NCBI GenBank assembly: GCA_015258485.1
Contig: JABZIF010000050.1
Coordinates: 1 to 7,568 of the forward strand
DNA length: 7,568 nt
Reading direction: 5' to 3'
Source: Atopobiaceae bacterium
GTDB lineage: Bacteria; Actinomycetota; Coriobacteriia; Coriobacteriales; Atopobiaceae
Shown: positions 1 to 5,528 of the stretch, one piece after another
How positions within the stretch are numbered: position 1 is the first letter of the stretch
Layout: each line of letters opens with the position of its first letter
The notes under the pieces: generated by a model
The model's database searches: none
What the model was told of the DNA's origin: nothing
What the model saw: only the letters and a program-made list of their open reading frames with translations
Position numbers and translations under genes: made by a program

Positions 1-1067
1 TTGAGCTGGCAGACGGCGTATCCGTTGACGACGTCGACGGCGTGTGCGTGGCTCCCCTGGGCGTCACCACATCCGAGTACGTCTTCAGCGCATGTGGCGA
101 GAAGATCGACCTCTCCGAGCTCCAGGAGGCATGGGAGCGCCCACTTGAGGAGGTCTTCCCCTATCGCGGAGGCTCCGACGAGGCTGTGGAGAAAATCAGC
201 TTCAATGATGCATCCACACGACACTCCTATACTGGTCCAGCCCTTATCGCACCTGCTCACCCACGTGTCATCATCCCCGTATTCCCAGGTAACAACTGCG
301 AGTACGATGTTGCGCGCGCCTTTGAGCGTGCAGGCGCTGACCCAACCACGCTGGTCATCAACAATCTGACACCTCAAGACATTGTTGAATCTGCAAATGC
401 ACTGGCAGAGTCTATCAAAAAGAGTCAGATTGTCATGATTCCAGGCGGATTCTCCGGCGGAGACGAGCCAGACGGATCTGCTAAGTTCATCTGTGCACTC
501 TTTCGCGCTCCTCAGGTTACCGAGGCTGTTCGCGAGCTTCTGCAGCAGCGCGATGGCCTTATGCTGGGCATCTGTAACGGTTTCCAAGCTCTCATCAAGC
601 TGGGCCTTGTTCCTTACGGCGACATTCGCCCTATGGACGACACCTGCCCAACGCTAACGTTCAACACCATCGGACGCCATCAAAGCCAGCTTGTTCGCAC
701 CAGCGTTGCATCAACGATGTCCCCATGGCTCTCCAAATGCGCGCTTGGCGACATTCACACCATTGCAATTAGCCACGGAGAAGGCCGCTTTGTTGCCTCC
801 GACGAGCTGCTTGAGACGCTCAAGGCAAACGGCCAGATCGCGACACAATACGTTGACGCAACAGGTACTCCTAGCATGGACTTCTCCGTTAACCCTAACG
901 GCTCCGTCCTGGCTATCGAAGGCATTACCAGCCCCGACGGTCGCGTCCTGGGCAAGATGGGTCACACGGAGCGCTCTGGCGCAGGCCTCTACAAGAACAT
1001 CCCCGAGCTCACCCCTGGCGACCAGTTCCAGCCTCTCATTGAGGGCGGCGTCGAGTACTTCAAGTAA
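1..1067 (+). CDS. purL: Phosphoribosylformylglycinamidine synthase, C-terminal part (5' end outside window)
   Basis: This enzyme converts FGAR plus glutamine and ATP to FGAM in cytosolic de novo purine synthesis. The reading frame is already open at base 3, so only the last 354 residues are visible. The first 50 or so residues are the end of the second AIRS_C-like synthase domain (LGVTTSEYVF, then a WERPLEEVFP block). The rest is the fused class I glutamine amidotransferase domain, starting near HPRVIIPVFPGNNCEYD. Catalytic residues are visible: the nucleophile Cys in LGICNGFQAL (codon at 573-575), and His and Glu in MGHTERSG (codons at 963-965 and 969-971), matching the PHPER-type motif of large PurL. 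The fusion shows the long single-chain form rather than a separate PurQ. The GTG at 42 is internal, not the start. A terminator follows 28 bases after the TAA. Confidence 0.96.
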   Translation, partial: ELADGVSVDDVDGVCVAPLGVTTSEYVFSACGEKIDLSELQEAWERPLEEVFPYRGGSDEAVEKISFNDASTRHSYTGPALIAPAHPRVIIPVFPGNNCEYDVARAFERAGADPTTLVINNLTPQDIVESANALAESIKKSQIVMIPGGFSGGDEPDGSAKFICALFRAPQVTEAVRELLQQRDGLMLGICNGFQALIKLGLVPYGDIRPMDDTCPTLTFNTIGRHQSQLVRTSVASTMSPWLSKCALGDIHTIAISHGEGRFVASDELLETLKANGQIATQYVDATGTPSMDFSVNPNGSVLAIEGITSPDGRVLGKMGHTERSGAGLYKNIPELTPGDQFQPLIEGGVEYFK

Positions 1068-1095
1068 GCTAATCTTAGGAAATACAAGATAAGTT

Positions 1096-1131
1096 AGGGT
1101 TCCACATTTCGAACAAATGTGGAACCCTTTT
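1096..1131 (+). terminator. Rho-independent terminator of purL
   Basis: A perfect 14-bp inverted repeat (1096-1109 AGGGTTCCACATTT pairs with 1115-1128) encloses the 5-nt loop CGAAC. It runs into four T (1128-1131) and then an A-run. The T-tract is short, but the stem is long and well placed after purL. On the minus strand the bases following the stem are not T-rich, so it is a poor terminator for the opposing cassette. Confidence 0.85.
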
Positions 1132-1150
1132 AAAAATTACTCTTTTTGTC

Positions 1151-1430
1151 TTAGCAGTTTTCAGCTAGTTCTTTTTCAATATTAGAAATCTGCATAGCCC
1201 TTAATGGATTACTGGAATTGCGTGATGACCAATACTAACCTAAAGGCAATCTGATTATCCTCAACAAGCTCACTTTTTATTCCCGCTCTTATTCTTTTGA
1301 AAAGCCTTGGTCAGCTCAATATCGCCGATATCGTAAAAACGCTGCTCCTGCTCTTTATCAAGAAAATAGATAGAAAGAGTTTCGTTATCGAATAAAAAAA
1401 TGTGTCCTGTTTTTTTAGAGTATGTAACAT
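1151..1430 (-). pseudogene. Decayed small gene at the end of the ABC cassette, spread over three frames
   Basis: I do not recognise the family. An ATG at 1430-1428 with a good ribosome site (AGGTGAT, overlapping the permease stop) opens MLHTLKK. The coding-like text then jumps frame at an A7 run (1408-1414) to TGHIFLFDNETLSIYFLDKE and on to an ELTKAFQKNKSGNKK end (TGA 1272-1270). It continues in another frame as KSELVEDNQIAFRLV. A third jump near 1225-1235 gives RNSSNPLRAMQISNIEKELA and then ENC, stopping at TAA 1153-1151. Each piece has sensible mixed charged/hydrophobic composition, and together they make one protein of about 93 residues with no obvious membrane segment. It lies 9 bases past the permease stop, so it probably belonged to the same operon. 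The frame breaks are seen in the sequence; the single-ancestor reading is inference. Confidence 0.55.
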
Positions 1431-1439
1431 TCTAATCAC

Positions 1440-2642
1440 CTATAGATTCCCTGTTAAAATATTAATATCAACTTTTTCAGATTTCTTAGATGACCAAACT
1501 CCAGCACAAATAGGAGAAGTCATTCCAATAGCAAAAGGAATAAGAACGGTATAGACATCAAACCTAATTGGCCAATGAAGCAGCAAAATAACAATAGCTG
1601 ATAAGAGATAGCCAAGTAGAATTCCCAAAACTGAACCCATTGTTCCAATAAAAACACTCTGATAGATAAAGATGTTTCTGATTTGTCTAATTGAAGCGCC
1701 GACAATTTTATAAACTGCAATATCTTTAAATTGCTCTTGGATGGTGATAACAAAAATATTAAAAATATTTACAGTTGAAATTATTCCAAGAAGAACTGAG
1801 ACGACATAGACAAACAGTAGGATGTAGCTGAACCAAGTATCAAGCATGTCTAATACATTTTGCCTTGTTGCCACAAGTGGATGAAGCCCTGTATTTTCTA
1901 AAGCTTCAGTAAGGTTAGAATCTGTATTAATCGCTTCAACAATTTTTTTAGAGACTTCTGACAACTGATCCTGATCTTTAACTCGTGCAGATATATAAAT
2001 GTAATTTGAAGTTTCAAACAAAGAGTTGTTTGAATAAGTTGCAATTAGTTGATTGATTTCAGTAGGAAATGTCGAGAAAAGCTGTTCTTCTTGCTTATCT
2101 AAAATTCCAACAATTTTAAATGTTTTTCTTTGCGAGCCAAAATCAATATCAATACTATCCCCTATTTGAAGACCAGAGGCATCAGCAATCCTTGCACCAA
2201 TGATTATTTCATCATCCTTATCCGGGAATGTACCTGTGTAACTAATTTTATAATTGTCTAAATAGCTTCTATCAATTCCTCTAAGTGAATTTGCAAGTAT
2301 TCTCTTATTGTTATCATAAGTAACCGCTGAAACATTTAAACCCTTCACTCCTGTAACGTCAGTCACTCCATCAATCTGATTAATGAGTTCTATATCATCA
2401 TCGGAGTAAAGGTTTAAATACGTATAATTTAAGGCGTTGTCACCAGCCCCAAAAGCAACTGTTACAACGTCTGCGTCAGCTACTCTCATCTCTTCTATCA
2501 TCTTATGATAGAACGATGTCGAAAAAGTCAGAATAGCAGTTAGAAGAAATACTGAAATCCCAACAGCAAGAATCGTCAAACTATTTCTCTTTTTGTTTGC
2601 TGAATAAGCTCTTTTGACTAATAAATACATTGAAGAATGCAT
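1440..2642 (-). CDS. ABC transporter permease, MacB/FtsX (DUF214) type
   Basis: This is the membrane subunit of an ABC exporter or efflux/immunity system, 400 residues from ATG 2642. The architecture is classic MacB-like: one N-terminal membrane segment (about residues 22-42), a large extracytoplasmic domain (about 43-268, beginning with a coiled, charged stretch and containing the typical GARIADASGLQIGDSI block), then three segments (about 271-299, 326-356, 363-383). The cytoplasmic loop KDIAVYKIVGAS after the second segment is the usual ATPase-coupling motif of FtsX-domain permeases. I prefer ATG 2642 over TTG 2654 because the GGAG at 2652-2649 sits 6 bases before that ATG and would lie inside the longer version. 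The ATPase stop is 12 bases upstream, so the pair is coupled. The substrate is unknown; context suggests a small peptide. The gene is AT-rich compared with purL and galE. Confidence 0.9.
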   Translation of the reverse strand: MHSSMYLLVKRAYSANKKRNSLTILAVGISVFLLTAILTFSTSFYHKMIEEMRVADADVVTVAFGAGDNALNYTYLNLYSDDDIELINQIDGVTDVTGVKGLNVSAVTYDNNKRILANSLRGIDRSYLDNYKISYTGTFPDKDDEIIIGARIADASGLQIGDSIDIDFGSQRKTFKIVGILDKQEEQLFSTFPTEINQLIATYSNNSLFETSNYIYISARVKDQDQLSEVSKKIVEAINTDSNLTEALENTGLHPLVATRQNVLDMLDTWFSYILLFVYVVSVLLGIISTVNIFNIFVITIQEQFKDIAVYKIVGASIRQIRNIFIYQSVFIGTMGSVLGILLGYLLSAIVILLLHWPIRFDVYTVLIPFAIGMTSPICAGVWSSKKSEKVDINILTGNL

Positions 2643-2654
2643 TACAATCTCCAA

Positions 2655-3350
2655 TCAAACAAACTGATTATGACTAAAAGCATCTTTTACCTGCTGGAAC
2701 TCTCCATTTTCAATAGTCACTATACAGTCGCAATTTGCAGCTACTTTTGAAGAATGGGTCACAATGACCAAAGTCATATCTAACTCGTTGGTAATTCGGT
2801 CAAACAGCTTTAGAACGTTTTCCTCATTGTTACTATCAAGATTACCTGTCGGCTCATCTGCTAATAGAATTCTAGGCTTATTAATAAGAGCGCGAGCAAT
2901 TGCTACTCTCTGTTTTTCGCCTCCACTAATCGTAGAGACATCCTGTTTTAGTATGCTTGAAGGCAAATTCAAAACATCTAACAAATATGAGATGTCAAAC
3001 AAATCGCTAGGGCTTTCAAGGAAAAATGTCGGAAGCAAAATGTTTTCTTCCACGGTTAAAGACTTGATAAGATTAAATGATTGAAATACGTAGCCTATTA
3101 GATGCTGACGAATGCTACGAATCTCTTCTTGGGAGGCAGTTGAAATATTAATATCATTTATATAAATTGAGCCTTCATCTGCATTCTCAATTGATGAGAT
3201 TAATTTAAGAACAGTTGATTTTCCCAAACCAGAACGTCCAACAATACAGTTTTTCTGCCCATCGTTAAAACTCGTAGACGCACGATTCAAAATTGTGTGA
3301 TATTTATCGCCATCTTTAAAAGATTTTGAAACATTCTCAAACCGTATCAT
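2655..3350 (-). CDS. ABC transporter ATP-binding protein, MacB/LolD-like
   Basis: This cytoplasmic ATPase, 231 residues, powers the permease encoded just downstream. All ABC motifs are present: Walker A GRSGLGKST (38-46), Q-loop Gln in GYVFQSFNL (Q90), signature ISGGEKQRVAIARAL (from 141), Walker B ILLADEPTGNLD (161-172, with D165 and E166), and the H-loop His in VTHSS (H199). The PTGNLD form and short length are typical of the family that pairs with MacB/FtsX permeases. The start ATG at 3350-3348 has an excellent ribosome site, GGGAGG, 9 bases upstream. Its first bases overlap the stop of the preceding small gene as ATGA, suggesting translational coupling in the present reading. The gene is intact, unlike the small genes on either side of the transporter. 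The substrate is not determinable from sequence; a peptide export or self-protection role is inferred from context. Confidence 0.94.
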   Translation of the reverse strand: MIRFENVSKSFKDGDKYHTILNRASTSFNDGQKNCIVGRSGLGKSTVLKLISSIENADEGSIYINDINISTASQEEIRSIRQHLIGYVFQSFNLIKSLTVEENILLPTFFLESPSDLFDISYLLDVLNLPSSILKQDVSTISGGEKQRVAIARALINKPRILLADEPTGNLDSNNEENVLKLFDRITNELDMTLVIVTHSSKVAANCDCIVTIENGEFQQVKDAFSHNQFV

Positions 3351-3682
3351 GTTAATTTACCTCCCTTTATATACTTTGAATCCCTGCTCTTGCTTCCTGT
3401 AAAGCTTCTTCCAAAAGCAACAATCTCTTTTTCTATTTCACTTTCTTGAGGGAGCAGGGCATCAAACAGAGAAAATGTACTAATACATTTTCTAAATAGG
3501 TTCTCTTCACAACTTCTTGTTCTGCCCATTATGACCACTATGGGCAACCGATTGCTTTTCTCAACCCAGAAAGAAATGCCATAACCTTCCCCAATGCCAA
3601 AGCACATTTCAGGAGTAATGTTTAATCCTTTATCTTTTAGGAGATATGATGCAGCTCCTAAATTACAATCACCTAATCCCAT
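3347..3682 (-). CDS. Small BtrH N-terminal-domain-like protein, probably frameshifted near its C terminus
   Basis: There are 111 residues from ATG 3682. The segment GDCNLGAASYLL (from residue 4) followed by MCFGIGEGYGISFW (26-39) and then a GRTRSCEE block resembles the N-terminal domain of BtrH-type proteins (PF14399), a cysteine-peptidase-like fold. BtrH itself transfers an acyl group in butirosin synthesis. Full family members are about 300 residues and continue to a conserved His region absent here, so this is truncated or a short variant. C6 is the candidate nucleophile. ATG 3682 is chosen over TTG 3694 because GGAG lies 6 bases before it. The tail after EIEK (GRSFTGSKSRDSKY) looks non-native: the +1 frame reads RLLLLEEALQEARAGIQSI and stops at TAA 3369-3367, just before the ATPase ribosome site. 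One extra A in the A5 run at 3428-3432 would explain this. The family call is from memory of the motif. Confidence 0.6.
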   Translation of the reverse strand: MGLGDCNLGAASYLLKDKGLNITPEMCFGIGEGYGISFWVEKSNRLPIVVIMGRTRSCEENLFRKCISTFSLFDALLPQESEIEKEIVAFGRSFTGSKSRDSKYIKGGKLT

Positions 3683-3770
3683 AATACTCTCCAAAGAAAA
3701 GGAAGATGCAGGCCTTTAATTAGTCAAAACACATGATCTAAGACAAGAAGAACTTCTATCTCATAAAGAA

Positions 3771-3898
3771 TTACCAGCAAATTCCTCCACAACCACATCC
3801 ACATGTTGGAGCAATCATAACTTCAAGCTCTTCAAGCTCACTCGTATCAATCTAATTATTCTGCAAATATCTTTCAGTTCGTCTTCTAAATTAGACAT
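3771..3898 (-). pseudogene. Cys-rich RiPP-like precursor peptide gene, leader and core in two frames
   Basis: ATG 3898-3896 with a strong ribosome site opens MSNLEDELKDICRIIRL. In that frame it ends at TGA 3817-3815 after 27 codons. Shifting by one base near 3846-3853 continues as DTSELEELEVMIAP, then TCGCGCGGICW, ending at TAA 3773-3771. Joined, this is a 42-residue peptide: an acidic amphipathic leader, an EVMIAP segment like the end of many RiPP leaders, and an 11-residue core with four Cys and four Gly. The second frame has a TAG just upstream of its IDTSEL start and no start codon of its own that would include the leader, so the core cannot be made normally from this sequence unless a base is restored. 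One 1-base deletion explains everything. It is the first gene of the minus-strand cassette, with the BtrH-like gene and the ABC pair downstream. No modifying enzyme with recognisable chemistry is nearby, so the peptide class is unassigned. Confidence 0.6.
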
Positions 3899-3910
3899 AA
3901 GACTCCCCTT
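3899..3910 (-). promoter_or_regulatory. Ribosome binding site of the precursor peptide gene
   Basis: AAGGGGAG followed by TCTT and then ATG 3898. This is among the strongest Shine-Dalgarno matches in the window. It argues that the MSNLEDEL start was once used for translation, even though the frame is now broken 16-17 codons later. Confidence 0.7.
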
Positions 3911-3993
3911 TGCATCATGACGATAAGCTGTATCTTCCTCTACTTCTAAATTGTAAAATTCATTTTCTAAAAACAATCAGTAAACAGCATGCA

Positions 3994-4012
3994 TAGATAT
4001 TTTTTATATCTA
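3994..4012 (-). promoter_or_regulatory. Inverted repeat enclosing a -10-like TATAAA upstream of the peptide cassette
   Basis: TAGATAT (3994-4000) and ATATCTA (4006-4012) are perfect 7-bp inverted arms around five T. Read on the minus strand, the repeat contains TATAAA (4008-4003), about 105 bases before the precursor ATG. A -35 is weak (TCCATA with 17-bp spacing). It could be a cassette promoter with a dyad operator, or simply a chance palindrome in AT-rich DNA. The spacer from about 4013 to 4100 is otherwise AT-rich with nothing I can name. Confidence 0.3.
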
Positions 4013-4100
4013 AATATTTATTTTTTATGGATAAAAATATATTTAACTATTAAATAAATTATTCCTTTTAATCATATTTCTTATAAGAAAAAAGAATAAT

Positions 4101-4420
4101 TGAGCAACATCAAATAATTGATGAGCTTAGGAGAACCCATTAGAAAAGAAAGTGTCTCGATCAATTTTATCGAGAAGGATCTATGAGGGACCGTGCGAGC
4201 CCGAATCATAGATATTCTAGGATCGATTAATCCAAAACCCAGGCAATCATTTCGTATGGATGCTGGGTTTCTTGTGCGGAACGCTGCTAGTGGACAGGGT
4301 TTCTCGCCAGGCGTGCTTAGCGAGAAGGACGTACGGGGTTGATCCGCTTGACGAAAACCCTTACACCCGCAGGCACACCTGCCAAGAAACCCGTGCACTT
4401 GCAACGAACATCGCTTCGTA
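4101..4420 (+). ncRNA. Unassigned, hairpin-dense structured RNA candidate upstream of galE
   Basis: No convincing gene lies in this 320-base stretch, but perfect or near-perfect hairpins follow one another: 4108-4113/4118-4123 (CATCAA), 4155-4161/4169-4175 (TCTCGAT), 4179-4186/4206-4213 (ATCTATGA, with an inner GGG/CCC), 4220-4223/4230-4233 (GGAT), 4235-4242/4263-4270 (AAACCCAG), 4301-4307/4320-4326 (TTCTCGC), 4369-4373/4378-4382 (GCAGG), 4404-4408/4415-4419 (ACGAA). Longer-range pairs also fit: 4265-4274 with 4383-4392 (10 bp) and 4296-4300 with 4357-4361. GC rises sharply against the AT-rich spacer before it. Strand is uncertain. Plus is favoured by the co-directional galE and by a G-T pair extending the first stem (4102/4128), which would be C-A on the other strand. 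Signatures of RNase P, tmRNA, SRP, 6S and T-box RNAs were not found. Ends are approximate. Confidence 0.55.
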
Positions 4421-4429
4421 GAAAAGCCG

Positions 4430-4435
4430 TATACT
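4430..4435 (+). promoter_or_regulatory. Possible -10 box for the galE operon
   Basis: TATACT matches the -10 consensus in five of six positions and lies 30 bases before the galE ATG, just after the last hairpin of the RNA-like region. No good -35 is seen at 16-18 bp, so transcription may instead read in from upstream through the structured region. Confidence 0.3.
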
Positions 4436-4465
4436 TATGACGATATAGTCCACGAAAGGGTTGAT

Positions 4466-5521
4466 ATGTCTGACGCTCTGATTCCACAAAATTCCTGCGT
4501 ACTTGTTACTGGTGGCGCGGGCTTTATTGGTAGCCATACCGTTGTTGAACTGCTCAACTCCGGCTATGAGGCCGTTATTGTTGATGACCTTTCCAACGCT
4601 TCGGCAAAGGTTATTGATCGCATCAAAACTATTGTGGGAGAAGAGAACGCCAAACGTCTTTCGTTCTACGAGGCAAACGTCAATGATGCAGACGCACTGA
4701 ACCGTATCTTTGACGAACACACTATTAATTTTGTTATTCATTTTGCAGGCTTCAAAGCTGTTGGCGAGTCTGTTACCAAACCTATTGAGTACTACACAAA
4801 CAACCTGGGTAACACCCTCACCCTTCTTGATGTCATGAGAAACCATGGCTGCAAGTCAATTATTTTCTCGAGCTCTGCCACTGTTTACGGAGACCCAGAT
4901 AGCCTCCCTCTAACCGAGCAAAGCCCCAAGAAGAACGCGACCAACCCTTATGGCTGGACTAAATGGATGATTGAGCAGATTCTCGCCGATGTTCACACCG
5001 CAGATCCAGAGTGGAACGTTGTCCTGCTTAGATACTTTAATCCTATTGGCGCTCACCAGTCGGGCCTCATCGGAGAAGATCCTGCAGGTATTCCAAACAA
5101 CCTGGTACCTTATGTGGCTCAAGTTGCTGTGGGCAAGCGCGAAGCTGTTCACGTCTTTGGCGACGATTACAACACTCCAGATGGCACGGGCGTTCGCGAC
5201 TACATCCACGTCTGTGACCTTGGTTCCGGCCACGTTGCTGCACTTAAGTGGATGACTGGCCGCACTGGCGTTGAGATCTTCAACCTGGGTACTGGCACCG
5301 GTAGCTCGGTACTTGATGTTATCAAGACGTTCTCAAAGGCTTGCGGCAAAGAGATTCCTTACGTCATCGAGCCTCGTCGTGCAGGAGATGTTGCTACCAA
5401 CTATGCTGACTGTCAGAAAGCCGCTGAGATACTTGGCTGGAAAGCTCAGTACAACCTCGCCGACATGTGCCGCGACTCCTGGAAGTGGCAATCAATGAAC
5501 CCAGACGGCTATCGCGGCTAG
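4466..5521 (+). CDS. galE: UDP-glucose 4-epimerase
   Basis: This enzyme interconverts UDP-glucose and UDP-galactose with tightly bound NAD in the cytosol (Leloir pathway), supplying galactosyl donors for surface polysaccharides. It has 351 residues, near the family's usual 330-350. An N-terminal Rossmann motif GGAGFIGS (G16, G19, G22) follows a short extra N-terminus. Asp40-Asp41 after strand 2 (VIVDDLSN) bind the NAD ribose. The NAD-binding HFAGFKAVGES block is at 92-102. The extended-SDR catalytic set is visible: Ser137 in SSSATVYG, Tyr162 and Lys166 in NPYGWTK. RYFNPIGAH (189-197) and RDYIHVCDL (244-252) are strongly conserved GalE blocks. ATG 4466 is preceded by AAAGGG with 5-bp spacing. 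The stop lies 7 bases before the next start, so the three plus-strand genes probably form one operon. Confidence 0.96.
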   Translation: MSDALIPQNSCVLVTGGAGFIGSHTVVELLNSGYEAVIVDDLSNASAKVIDRIKTIVGEENAKRLSFYEANVNDADALNRIFDEHTINFVIHFAGFKAVGESVTKPIEYYTNNLGNTLTLLDVMRNHGCKSIIFSSSATVYGDPDSLPLTEQSPKKNATNPYGWTKWMIEQILADVHTADPEWNVVLLRYFNPIGAHQSGLIGEDPAGIPNNLVPYVAQVAVGKREAVHVFGDDYNTPDGTGVRDYIHVCDLGSGHVAALKWMTGRTGVEIFNLGTGTGSSVLDVIKTFSKACGKEIPYVIEPRRAGDVATNYADCQKAAEILGWKAQYNLADMCRDSWKWQSMNPDGYRG

Positions 5522-5528
5522 GATTTCC

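Noticed and set aside
691..1092. Alternative plus-strand frame within purL (133 codons) and minus-strand frames at 711-965
   Set aside because: They overlap the purL amidotransferase domain, which has complete catalytic residues in its own frame.
2764..3084. 106-codon plus-strand open frame inside the ABC ATPase gene
   Set aside because: It lies antisense to the Walker B and signature motifs of an intact ATPase and has no family features.
4193..4198. GTGCGA resembling the 5' end of a group II intron, with AGCCGTAT at 4424-4431 resembling domain V
   Set aside because: The interval is far too short, the domain V hairpin with a GAAA loop cannot be formed, and there is no maturase or intron 3' end.
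4081..4404. 107-codon open frame on the minus strand across the hairpin-rich region
   Set aside because: It crosses all the inverted repeats, has no good ribosome site, starts rich in Cys/Arg and Pro and ends in an AT-rich tail, and shows no recognisable domain. It looks like a by-product of the structured RNA.
4440..4453. GATATAGTCC resembling the 3' conserved element of group I introns
   Set aside because: No matching partner element (GACTA-type) or P-Q helix was found upstream, and there is no split gene or RNA for an intron to interrupt.
1070..4460. CRISPR array, insertion sequence or integrase-type mobile element
   Set aside because: No regularly spaced direct repeats, transposase motifs or terminal inverted repeats bounding the AT-rich cassette were seen.
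4361..4846. 161-codon minus-strand open frame overlapping the start of galE, and a similar one at 4910-5233
   Set aside because: They are antisense to a clear galE with all catalytic motifs; their composition is that of a shadow frame.
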